In this document: in pieces, positions 1 through 5,608 of the stretch
Layout: each line of letters opens with the position of its first letter
Numbering within the stretch: the stretch's first letter is position 1
Assembly: GCA_947453285.1 (NCBI GenBank)
Contig: CANGGA010000026.1
Span: forward strand, 1 to 10,784
Reading direction: 5' to 3'
Origin: Microbacteriaceae bacterium
GTDB taxonomy: Bacteria; Actinomycetota; Actinomycetes; Actinomycetales; Microbacteriaceae
Length of the DNA: 10,784 nt
Position numbers and translations under genes: made by a program
The notes under the pieces: model-generated
Seen by the model: only the letters and a program-made list of their open reading frames with translations
Told to the model about the DNA's origin: nothing
Databases searched by the model: none

Positions 1-1
1 C

Positions 2-457
2 GCCACCGATCACGCCGGACTCGAACTGAGCCACTTTCTCATTGAAGAACTTGGCAAAAATGGGCACGAGGTTTTCGATCACGGACCGCAGAGTTACGAC
101 CCGCTCGATGACTATCCGAGTTTCTGCATTAATGCGGCACTCGCTGTGGTTCGCGACCAACAAGCTGGCATCGCAGCACTCGGCATCGTCCTGGGTGGAT
201 CTGGCAACGGCGAACAGATTGCCGCAAACAAGGTGCATGGCATTCGCGCTGCACTGGCTTGGAACGAGGCAACCGCAAAACTGGCTCGCGAACACAATGA
301 TGCAAATGTGATCGCGCTAGGTGCTCGCCAGCACACACGTGAAGAAGTGTTGCACCTGGTTGAAATATTCGTGGCCGAACCGTTTAGCCACGACGAACGT
401 CACGCCCGCCGCATTGGCAAAATCGCAGACTACGAACAGACTGGAAACATCAGCTAA
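2..457 (+). CDS. rpiB: Ribose-5-phosphate isomerase B, 3' part (5' end outside window)
   Basis: Catalyses interconversion of ribose 5-phosphate and ribulose 5-phosphate in the cytosolic non-oxidative pentose phosphate pathway. The reading frame is open from the left edge; 151 residues are visible, beginning inside the N-terminal strand with ATDHAG, whose Asp and His are the conserved RpiB active-site pair. Compared with the roughly 160-residue family, only about 8 N-terminal residues are missing. The loop GSGNGEQIAANK is clear: actinobacterial RpiB (M. tuberculosis type) uses the Glu of this loop as catalytic base where E. coli RpiB uses a Cys elsewhere in the sequence. The AREHNDANVIALG segment and the C-terminal RHARRIGKI helix also match the family. 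The stop is TAA at 455-457 and the next gene begins 13 bp later, so the two are probably co-transcribed. The family call is firm; the start lies outside the window. Confidence 0.93.
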   Translation, partial: ATDHAGLELSHFLIEELGKNGHEVFDHGPQSYDPLDDYPSFCINAALAVVRDQQAGIAALGIVLGGSGNGEQIAANKVHGIRAALAWNEATAKLAREHNDANVIALGARQHTREEVLHLVEIFVAEPFSHDERHARRIGKIADYEQTGNIS

Positions 458-470
458 GCGCTGACCACAA

Positions 471-1265
471 ATGCCAGAGGGCCACACCGTTCATCGCAAT
501 GCGAATGACTTCAACAAGTTGTTCGCCGGCGAAGCTATCACCATCGACTCGCCGCAGGGGCGCTTTGCCTTCGAGGCCAAGAAGATCAATCAGCAGGTTT
601 TGCTTCGGGCGAGAGCTATCGGCAAGCAACTGTTTCTCGAATTCGAAAATGGTCTAACCCTTCGAATTCACCTAGGCATCTATGGCAAGTGGGCGCTGCA
701 TCCGGCTGGCGATTACCCAGACGTGGTTGGCGAGGTGCGCGCAAGATTTCGTTCGAGCAAGGCAATCGCCGAGTTGCGCGGGCCAACGGTCTGCGAAGTT
801 ATCGAACCGGTCGAGGTGAAGCTCGTCGAGCAGCGACTTGGCCCGGATCCGCTGAATCCGGATGCTCGAGCAAAGCAGCGCGAGCGCTTTGTCGAGAAGG
901 TGCTCGCTTCGAGGCTGCCAATCGGACAGTTGCTGATGAACCAGGATGTCGTTGCCGGCATTGGCAACGTTTATCGAGCCGAACTGCTGTTTCGCGCTGG
1001 AATAGAGCCGCACACGCCAGGTAACCGTTTGCCGCGAGAACTGGTTGAACGACTCTGGATAGATGCCGTACAGCTGCTAAAGGTCGGCGTCAAAACATCG
1101 TTCATGATCACTCGCGACGAGCTTTTCACCAAACGACCGAGCAAGGCAGACCGAAACTGGGTTTATAAGCGAAACGGCGAACCTTGTCGCAAGTGTTCAA
1201 CCACAATCAGCCTCGAAATCATGAATTCGCGCAAGCTCTATTGGTGCTCTGGCTGTCAGAAATAG
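471..1265 (+). CDS. nei: Fpg/Nei-family DNA glycosylase / AP lyase (Nei1-like)
   Basis: Base-excision-repair enzyme of the formamidopyrimidine/endonuclease VIII family, which removes oxidised bases and nicks the abasic site. The 264-residue protein has the complete set of family features: N-terminal MPEGHT, with Pro2 as nucleophile and Glu3 as general acid; Lys52 in AIGKQLFLEF; the helix-two-turn-helix around GIGNVYRAE with Asn166; and a C-terminal zinc finger with Cys239, Cys242, Cys259 and Cys262, including Arg254 in the finger hairpin. The MPEGHT opening and the position next to rpiB match M. tuberculosis Rv2464c (Nei1) rather than MutM/Fpg, so a preference for oxidised pyrimidines is inferred, not seen. 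The ATG is fixed by the need for Pro at position 2. No good Shine-Dalgarno sequence precedes it, which suggests translation coupled to rpiB. A terminator-like hairpin follows the stop. Confidence 0.92.
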   Translation: MPEGHTVHRNANDFNKLFAGEAITIDSPQGRFAFEAKKINQQVLLRARAIGKQLFLEFENGLTLRIHLGIYGKWALHPAGDYPDVVGEVRARFRSSKAIAELRGPTVCEVIEPVEVKLVEQRLGPDPLNPDARAKQRERFVEKVLASRLPIGQLLMNQDVVAGIGNVYRAELLFRAGIEPHTPGNRLPRELVERLWIDAVQLLKVGVKTSFMITRDELFTKRPSKADRNWVYKRNGEPCRKCSTTISLEIMNSRKLYWCSGCQK

Positions 1266-1273
1266 CGAAAATG

Positions 1274-1310
1274 AAAAAAGGCGGTCATCGCTGACTGCCT
1301 TGTTTGTGTT
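1274..1310. terminator. Bidirectional intrinsic terminator between nei and tRNA-Gly
   Basis: A 10-bp stem pairs 1278-1287 with 1292-1301 (one G-T pair), with a TCGC loop. On the plus strand it is followed by a T-rich stretch (TTGTTTGTGTT) and ends nei. On the minus strand the A6 run at 1274-1279 reads as T6 after the stem, an excellent terminator for the converging tRNA-Gly transcript, which ends at 1318. One hairpin therefore serves both convergent units. Confidence 0.85.
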
Positions 1311-1317
1311 GATTTCT

Positions 1318-1391
1318 TGGAGCGGATGACGGGAATCGAACCCGCGTCATCGGTTTGGAAGACCGAGGCTCTACCATTAAGCTACATCCGC
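1318..1391 (-). tRNA. tRNA-Gly (anticodon TCC)
   Basis: The minus strand folds as a 71-nt cloverleaf plus encoded CCA (1318-1320). The acceptor arm is GCGGATG/CATCCGC with discriminator T. The anticodon arm is TCGGT-CTTCCAA-ACCGA, giving anticodon TCC, which reads GGA/GGG. The T arm is CGGG-TTCGAAT-CCCG, and the D arm contains AGCTTAATGGTAGAG. It is transcribed away from tRNA-Pro and towards nei, and stops at the shared hairpin at 1278-1301. A Gly/Pro tRNA pair next to tig is also found in mycobacteria. Confidence 0.96.
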
Positions 1392-1395
1392 GTTC

Positions 1396-1413
1396 TTGGC
1401 CGAAACCGGCCAA
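1396..1413 (-). other. Perfect inverted repeat in the tRNA-Gly 5' leader
   Basis: TTGGCCG (1396-1402) and CGGCCAA (1407-1413) form a perfect 7-bp stem around an AAAC loop (GTTT on the minus strand). It ends 4 bp before the mature 5' end of tRNA-Gly and starts about where a transcript from the TAGAAT box at 1421-1426 would begin. The likely role is a structured leader of the precursor tRNA; it has no T tract and so does not look like a terminator. A protein-binding palindrome is an alternative. Confidence 0.55.
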
Positions 1414-1451
1414 CCTGTCCATTCTATGGGATAAGATAGCAAAGTTGTCTG
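1414..1451. promoter_or_regulatory. Probable overlapping divergent promoters of tRNA-Gly and tRNA-Pro
   Basis: On the minus strand TAGAAT (1421-1426) matches the -10 consensus in five of six bases, with a weak -35 candidate CAGACA at 1446-1451 (spacer 19). On the plus strand TAAGAT (1432-1437) fits the actinobacterial TANNNT pattern and lies 34 bp before the tRNA-Pro 5' end; its -35 is not recognisable. The two -10 boxes are 5 bp apart, and the promoters would occupy nearly the same DNA. The inference is from the boxes and from the need for two divergent promoters in an 80-bp gap. Confidence 0.4.
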
Positions 1452-1471
1452 CTCGGTTACGAGCGAACCTC

Positions 1472-1548
1472 CGGGATGTGGCTCAACTTGGTAGAGCACC
1501 TGTTTTGGGTACAGGGGGTTGCAGGTTCAAATCCTGTCATCCCGACCA
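1472..1548 (+). tRNA. tRNA-Pro (anticodon TGG)
   Basis: A 74-nt cloverleaf plus encoded CCA (1546-1548). The acceptor arm is CGGGATG/CATCCCG with discriminator A. The D arm has GCTC/GAGC around AACTTGGTA. The anticodon arm is CCTGT-TTTGGGT-ACAGG, giving TGG, which reads CCA and by wobble CCG. The T arm is GCAGG-TTCAAAT-CCTGT. It lies 71 bp upstream of the trigger factor start, on the same strand. Confidence 0.96.
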
Positions 1549-1580
1549 CTGTTACATAAGTGATTCGAACAAAAAACCCA

Positions 1581-1605
1581 GCTTGCGATGCGTCGCGAGC
1601 CTTTT
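1581..1605 (+). terminator. Weak terminator-like hairpin between tRNA-Pro and tig
   Basis: GCTTGCGA (1581-1588) pairs with TCGCGAGC (1593-1600) through 8 bp with one G-T pair and a TGCG loop, followed by C and then TTTT (1602-1605). An A6 run precedes it at 1571-1576. It is placed to end the tRNA-Pro transcript, but the T tract is short and runs straight into the tig ribosome binding site at 1607, so partial read-through into tig is possible. Confidence 0.55.
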
Positions 1606-1606
1606 C

Positions 1607-1611
1607 AGGAG
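1607..1611 (+). promoter_or_regulatory. Shine-Dalgarno site that fixes the tig start
   Basis: AGGAG lies 8 nt before the TTG codon at 1620. It decides in favour of that TTG over the longer in-frame GTG at 1560, which would add 20 residues crossing the hairpin at 1581-1600. Confidence 0.8.
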
Positions 1612-1619
1612 AAGGTTCA

Positions 1620-2933
1620 TTGAAAACCACCGTTGAACGCATCAAGCCAACTCGCGTAAAGCTAGTCATCGAGGCAACTCCTGATGACTTGAAGCCAAGC
1701 ATCCACCACGCCTACGAGCACATCGCCGAAGAAGTCAGCATCCCTGGTTTCCGCAAGGGAAAGGTGCCGCCAGCCATCCTAGAAAAGCGCGTTGGCAAGC
1801 CTGCCATCATGGCGCACGCAATCAACGACGGCCTCGACAGCATCTACCGTCAGGCAGTCGAGTCAAACGAACTTCGCGTTCTTGGTCAGCCACAGGCAGA
1901 CATCAAGAGCACCCCAGACGAGAACACCTGGCTCGGCGACCTAGTCGTTGAAATCGAGGTCGAGGTTCGCCCAGAGATCAAGCTTGTTGAATACAAGGGC
2001 CTCAAGGTCAAGGTAAACGACATCAAGGTTGACGCAAAAGAGATCGAAGCCGAGCTCGACAACCTGCGCGCACGTTTCGGCACTTTGAAGACCGTTGACC
2101 GCCCGGCAAAGAAGGGTGACTTCACCTCGATCGATCTAAAGGCAGAAATCGACGGCAAGGTCATCGACGAAGCTCAGAACATTTCTTATGAAATCGGTTC
2201 GGGCAACTTGCTCGACGGCATCGACGAAGCTCTAGACACACTCACCGCTGGCGAGAGCACTACCTTCAAGTCGAAGTTGGTCGGTGGCGACAAGGCTGGT
2301 CAAGAGTCAGAAATTTCGGTTACTTTGACCGCAGTAAAAGAGCGCGAGTTGCCAAAGGCAGACGACGCATTTGCACAGATGGCATCAGAGTTTGACACCA
2401 TCGCAGAACTAAAGGCAGACCTTGAGAAGCAGCTAAAAGACTCAAAGGTTTTCAACCAGGGTCTTGAGGCTCGCGACAAGTTGACCGACCTGCTAGTCGA
2501 GAAGATTGCGGTTGCAGTTTCTGACGAGCTTGTCGAGGCAGATGTTCACCGCCACCTCGAAGGCGAAGGCCGTCTAGAAGACGCAGCTCACCGCAAAGAA
2601 GTTACTGAGCAGAGCGAGAAGTCTTTCAAGGTTCAGATGATTCTTGACGAAATCGCAGACAAAGAACAGATCAAAGTAAATGAGCAGGAGCTATTGCAGT
2701 ACTTGGTTCAGACCTCACAGTCATACGGAATGGACCCAAACGAGTTCATCCAGATGATCGACAAGAACGGTCAGGTTCCTTCATTCGTGGCTGAAGTTCG
2801 CCGCCGCAAGGGCCTAGCGCTTTTGTTGGAGCACGCAGAGGTTAGCGACAGCAAGGGCAAGGTCGACATCTCGGCTTTCACCAACACCGACGCTCAGTTG
2901 GCCGAAGACCACACCGGTCACGACCACGACTAA
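1620..2933 (+). CDS. tig: Trigger factor, ribosome-associated chaperone and peptidyl-prolyl isomerase
   Basis: Binds near the ribosomal exit tunnel (L23) and shields and helps fold nascent chains. From the TTG start the protein is 437 residues, close to the usual 430-470. The N-terminal ribosome-binding signature GFRKGKVP falls at residues 43-50, exactly its position in E. coli trigger factor, which independently supports the TTG start. The FKBP-type domain lies at about 155-245 (KKGDF with Asp167, then a typical GSGNLLDGIDEAL segment). The helical C-terminal chaperone arms follow, including VRRRKGLALLLEHAEV near the end. The tail is acidic and His-rich (DHTGHDHD). A strong AGGAG site precedes the start. 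The codon choice is strongly biased, as expected for an abundant protein. Two hairpins follow the stop, so clpP1 may be transcribed largely separately. Confidence 0.96.
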   Translation: MKTTVERIKPTRVKLVIEATPDDLKPSIHHAYEHIAEEVSIPGFRKGKVPPAILEKRVGKPAIMAHAINDGLDSIYRQAVESNELRVLGQPQADIKSTPDENTWLGDLVVEIEVEVRPEIKLVEYKGLKVKVNDIKVDAKEIEAELDNLRARFGTLKTVDRPAKKGDFTSIDLKAEIDGKVIDEAQNISYEIGSGNLLDGIDEALDTLTAGESTTFKSKLVGGDKAGQESEISVTLTAVKERELPKADDAFAQMASEFDTIAELKADLEKQLKDSKVFNQGLEARDKLTDLLVEKIAVAVSDELVEADVHRHLEGEGRLEDAAHRKEVTEQSEKSFKVQMILDEIADKEQIKVNEQELLQYLVQTSQSYGMDPNEFIQMIDKNGQVPSFVAEVRRRKGLALLLEHAEVSDSKGKVDISAFTNTDAQLAEDHTGHDHD

Positions 2934-2943
2934 TCCCGATTGA

Positions 2944-2967
2944 TTCGTCGGCTAAGCCGATGGCGAA
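2944..2967 (+). promoter_or_regulatory. Interrupted palindrome upstream of clpP1
   Basis: The arms are TTCG-TCGGC (2944-2952), then TAA, then GCCGA-TGG-CGAA (2956-2967), where the outer TTCG/CGAA pair is offset by three bases. The core CGGCTAAGCCG (2949-2959) is a perfect palindrome apart from its central base. As RNA it would be a small hairpin. As DNA its 11-bp shape resembles the CGC-N5-GCG operator of the actinobacterial regulator ClgR, with the third base of each half changed. A function is not shown. Confidence 0.35.
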
Positions 2968-2968
2968 C

Positions 2969-2996
2969 ACTGCCAAGCATTTCGATGCTTGGCAGT
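2969..2996 (+). terminator. Strong hairpin downstream of tig
   Basis: A perfect 12-bp stem pairs 2969-2980 with 2985-2996 around a TTCG tetraloop, an especially stable fold. Only TAGCCTTAACG follows, so there is no classic T tract; such T-poor hairpins are common gene ends in Actinobacteria. It probably terminates or attenuates tig transcription, or protects the 3' end of its mRNA, 37 bp before the clpP1 start. Confidence 0.65.
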
Positions 2997-3033
2997 TAGC
3001 CTTAACGAGCAATGCAGATGAAAAGAGGACACC

Positions 3034-3627
3034 ATGGCTGATCACCTAACCCCAGGCAATTTTGAGCGTTACAGCACGTTCGAACGCCTTCAGCGCGAGC
3101 GCATCATTTGGCTCGGCAGCGAAGTGCGCGACGACATGGCCAACGAAATTTGCGCCAAGATTTTGTTGCTTGCTGCAGAAGATCCAACCAAAGACATCTT
3201 CTTGTACATCAACTCACCAGGTGGTTCGATCACTGCCGGCATGGCGATTTATGACACCATGCAATACGTGCCAAACGACATCGTCACTGTAGGCATCGGC
3301 ATGTGCGCATCGATGGGGCAGTTCTTGCTTTCGTCGGGCACCAAGGGCAAGCGCTATGCCACGCCAAACACTCGCGTTCTGCTTCACCAGCCACACGGTG
3401 GTTTCGGTGGAACCGCGTCAGACGTTCAAACTCAGGCCGAGCTCATCATGTCGATGAAGCGCCAACTCGCTTCGCTCACGGCTTCGCAAACCGGCAAGAC
3501 GGTAGAGCAGATTGAGACCGACGGCGACCGCGACCGTTGGTTCACCGCCGCAGAGGCGCTCGAATATGGCTTCATCGATCACATCCGCGAATTTGCCGGT
3601 TCTGCAACCGGCATCGGAACCAACTAG
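3034..3627 (+). CDS. clpP1: ATP-dependent Clp protease proteolytic subunit ClpP1
   Basis: Serine peptidase that forms one heptameric ring of the cytosolic ClpP1P2 barrel; substrates are fed in by ClpX or ClpC. The protein has 197 residues. The catalytic triad is Ser93 (GMCASMGQF), His118 (LLHQPHGG) and Asp167 (GDRDRWF), with the oxyanion-side motif YINSPGGS at 58-65 and the handle region after His118. Triad spacing matches E. coli ClpP (Ser97/His122/Asp171). The start ATG has AGAGG at 3024-3028, 5 nt upstream. clpP2 begins 8 bp after the stop, so the two are co-expressed, as expected for subunits that in mycobacteria are active only as a mixed complex. It is called ClpP1 by order and by the N-terminal sequence; the paralogue assignment is slightly less certain than the family. 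Confidence 0.95.
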   Translation: MADHLTPGNFERYSTFERLQRERIIWLGSEVRDDMANEICAKILLLAAEDPTKDIFLYINSPGGSITAGMAIYDTMQYVPNDIVTVGIGMCASMGQFLLSSGTKGKRYATPNTRVLLHQPHGGFGGTASDVQTQAELIMSMKRQLASLTASQTGKTVEQIETDGDRDRWFTAAEALEYGFIDHIREFAGSATGIGTN

Positions 3628-3630
3628 GAG
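3626..3630 (+). promoter_or_regulatory. Shine-Dalgarno site that fixes the clpP2 GTG start
   Basis: AGGAG overlaps the clpP1 TAG stop and sits 5 nt before the GTG at 3636. It supports a 207-residue ClpP2 and argues against the longer open frame that runs back into clpP1 as far as 3537. The overlap of stop and ribosome site suggests translational coupling and balanced output of the two subunits. Confidence 0.8.
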
Positions 3631-3635
3631 AACTC

Positions 3636-4259
3636 GTGAACAACAAATTTATTTCGCCAGAGTCGCGTTACATTCTTCCTAGCTTCACCGAGCGCACCTC
3701 TTATGGTTACCGCGAACAGAACCCTTACAACAAGTTGTTCGAAGACCGCATTATCTTCTTGGGCGTGCAGGTCGACGATGCATCAGCAGATGACATCATG
3801 GCGCAGTTGCTAGTTCTCGAGTCGCAAGATCCAGACCGCGACATCACCATGTACATCAACTCGCCTGGTGGCTCTTTCTCGGCAATGACCGCGATCTACG
3901 ACACCATGCAATACATTCGCCCACAGGTTCAGACCGTCTGCCTAGGCCAGGCAGCTTCGGCCGCCGCTGTCTTGCTTGCAGCCGGCGCCCCGGGCAAGCG
4001 TTTGGCTTTGCCGAACGCCAGCGTGATGATTCACCAGCCTTCATCGGGTGGTGGCCCAGGTCAGGCATCAGACATCGAGATCATGGCTAAAGAGATGATG
4101 CGTTTGCGCACCTGGCTCGAAGAGACACTTTCGAAGCACTCGAACAAGAGCGTCGCCGAAGTGAACCGAGACATCGACCGCGACAAGATTCTCACAGCCG
4201 CCGAGGCACTCGAATATGGACTAATCGACCAAGTGCTCACCTCGCGCAAAAACGCGTAA
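3636..4259 (+). CDS. clpP2: ATP-dependent Clp protease proteolytic subunit ClpP2
   Basis: Second subunit of the mixed ClpP1P2 peptidase; in mycobacteria the ClpX/ClpC unfoldase docks on the ClpP2 face. From the GTG start it has 207 residues. The triad is Ser108 (GQAASAAAV), His133 (MIHQPSSG) and Asp183 (DIDRDKIL), with YINSPGGS at 73-80. The N-terminus is about 15 residues longer than that of ClpP1 and contains SRYILPSFTERTSYG, a region that is processed autocatalytically in some relatives. The Ala-rich stretch after the active Ser (SAAAVLLAAG) differs from ClpP1 (SMGQFLLSSG), a typical difference between the two paralogues. A strong terminator follows, closing the clpP1-clpP2 unit. Confidence 0.95.
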   Translation: MNNKFISPESRYILPSFTERTSYGYREQNPYNKLFEDRIIFLGVQVDDASADDIMAQLLVLESQDPDRDITMYINSPGGSFSAMTAIYDTMQYIRPQVQTVCLGQAASAAAVLLAAGAPGKRLALPNASVMIHQPSSGGGPGQASDIEIMAKEMMRLRTWLEETLSKHSNKSVAEVNRDIDRDKILTAAEALEYGLIDQVLTSRKNA

Positions 4260-4277
4260 CTAAAGGCAAACATCGAA

Positions 4278-4305
4278 GAAGCGGGGCGTAATTGCCCCGC
4301 TTTTT
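4278..4305 (+). terminator. Intrinsic terminator after clpP2
   Basis: AAGCGGGGC (4279-4287) pairs with GCCCCGCTT (4294-4302) around a GTAATT loop, and the T5 run is at 4301-4305. This is the clearest textbook terminator in the window, and it separates clpP1-clpP2 from clpX. Confidence 0.92.
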
Positions 4306-4330
4306 CGCTTGCCGCGGTTAGAGTTTTCTC
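4306..4330 (+). promoter_or_regulatory. clpX: Candidate leaderless promoter and operator of clpX
   Basis: TAGAGT (4319-4324) fits the actinobacterial -10 pattern TANNNT and ends 6 nt before the clpX ATG, so transcription would begin at or next to the start codon. No convincing Shine-Dalgarno site is present. CGC-TTGCC-GCG (4306-4316) lies directly upstream, where it would cover the promoter, and has the half-site and spacing of the ClgR operator core known from corynebacteria and streptomycetes. No clear -35 box was found. Both readings are inferences. Confidence 0.45.
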
Positions 4331-5605
4331 ATGACCAAACTGGGCGAATCGAGCGACCTGCTCAAGTGTTCTTTCTGCGGAAAGAGCCAGAAGCAGGTGC
4401 GCAAGCTAATTGCCGGCCCAGGCGTTTTCATTTGTGACGAGTGCATCGAACTTTGCAACGAGATCATCGAAGAGGAGCTCGGTCAGGCCCCTAAGCAGGT
4501 CGAAGATATTGATCTTCCAAAGCCTCGCGAGATTAAGGGCTTTCTAGACGAATACGTCATCGGCCAAGACCAGGCCAAAAAGGCGCTCTCGGTTGCCGTC
4601 TACAACCACTACAAGCGCATTCGCTCACGCGGCACTCTAACTACCGCAGGCAAAGAGCACGATCAAATCGAAATCGCAAAGTCGAACATTTTGATGATTG
4701 GCCCAACCGGTTGCGGAAAGACCTATCTCGCTCAAACTTTGGCAAAACGCCTAAACGTTCCGTTTGCGGTTGCCGACGCCACCGCGCTAACCGAAGCCGG
4801 CTATGTTGGCGAAGACGTAGAAAACATTTTGCTTAAGTTGCTTCAGGCGGCCGATGGCGATGTGAAGCGTGCCGAGAACGGCATCATCTACATTGACGAG
4901 ATTGACAAGATTTCTCGCAAGGCAGAGAACCCATCAATCACCCGAGACGTTTCTGGTGAAGGAGTTCAGCAGGCACTGCTCAAGATTCTCGAAGGCACCG
5001 TCGCATCGGTTCCACCGCAGGGCGGCCGCAAGCACCCGCAGCAGGAGTTCATCCAGCTCGACACCACCAACATCCTGTTTATCGTTGCCGGAGCATTTGC
5101 GGGTCTAGATGAAATCATTTCTTCGCGCGCCGGCAAGAAGGGCATCGGATTCGGTTCGCCAATCTTCGCAAAGGGCGACTCTTCAGAAATATTCAGCGAG
5201 GTTCAGCCGGAAGATCTTCGCAAGTTCGGTTTGATTCCCGAGTTCATCGGTCGTTTGCCAGTCATTGCGACTGTAAAAGAACTTGACCGCAGTGCACTGA
5301 TGGACATCTTGACCGTTCCAAAGAATGCTCTCACTAAGCAATATCAGCGCATGTTTGAACTCGACGGCTTTGAACTCGAGTTCGATAAAGACGCACTCGA
5401 ATCGATTGCAGACATGGCTGTCGCTCGCGAGACCGGCGCTCGAGGCCTGCGAGCAATCATGGAAGAAATTCTTGGCCCAATCATGTACGAGATTCCGGGC
5501 AGTGAAGTTCAGGGCGTCGTGCGAATCACCCGTGCGGTTGTCGATGACAAAGAGACTCCGGCTATCTTGCCTTTCAAGAGCAACCGCCAAGAAAAATCTG
5601 CCTAA
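4331..5605 (+). CDS. clpX: ClpX, ATP-dependent unfoldase subunit of the Clp protease
   Basis: Hexameric AAA+ unfoldase that recognises tagged substrates such as ssrA-marked chains and threads them into ClpP. The protein has 424 residues, normal for the family. The N-terminal zinc-binding domain has Cys13, Cys16, Cys35 and Cys38. Walker A is GPTGCGKT at 124-131, with the Cys typical of actinobacterial ClpX. The pore-1 loop GYVG has Tyr158. Walker B is IIYIDEID with Asp189 and Glu190. The RKH pore loop lies in GGRKHPQQE, the ClpP-docking loop IGF is at 272-274, and the sensor-2 segment is GARGLRAIMEEIL. The start is fixed by alignment of the N-terminus DLLKCSFCGKSQKQV with relatives. Its transcription seems independent of clpP1-clpP2 because a strong terminator lies between them. 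The transporter gene follows after 3 bp. Confidence 0.97.
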   Translation: MTKLGESSDLLKCSFCGKSQKQVRKLIAGPGVFICDECIELCNEIIEEELGQAPKQVEDIDLPKPREIKGFLDEYVIGQDQAKKALSVAVYNHYKRIRSRGTLTTAGKEHDQIEIAKSNILMIGPTGCGKTYLAQTLAKRLNVPFAVADATALTEAGYVGEDVENILLKLLQAADGDVKRAENGIIYIDEIDKISRKAENPSITRDVSGEGVQQALLKILEGTVASVPPQGGRKHPQQEFIQLDTTNILFIVAGAFAGLDEIISSRAGKKGIGFGSPIFAKGDSSEIFSEVQPEDLRKFGLIPEFIGRLPVIATVKELDRSALMDILTVPKNALTKQYQRMFELDGFELEFDKDALESIADMAVARETGARGLRAIMEEILGPIMYEIPGSEVQGVVRITRAVVDDKETPAILPFKSNRQEKSA

Positions 5606-5608
5606 CAA

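Noticed and set aside
1355..1636. A 93-residue open frame running through both tRNA genes and the tig leader
   Set aside because: It spans two well-folded tRNA genes and a terminator-like hairpin, so it cannot be a real protein gene.
3537..3635. A longer 5' extension of clpP2 reaching back into clpP1
   Set aside because: It overlaps the end of clpP1 in another frame, and the AGGAG site 5 nt before GTG 3636 fixes the shorter start.
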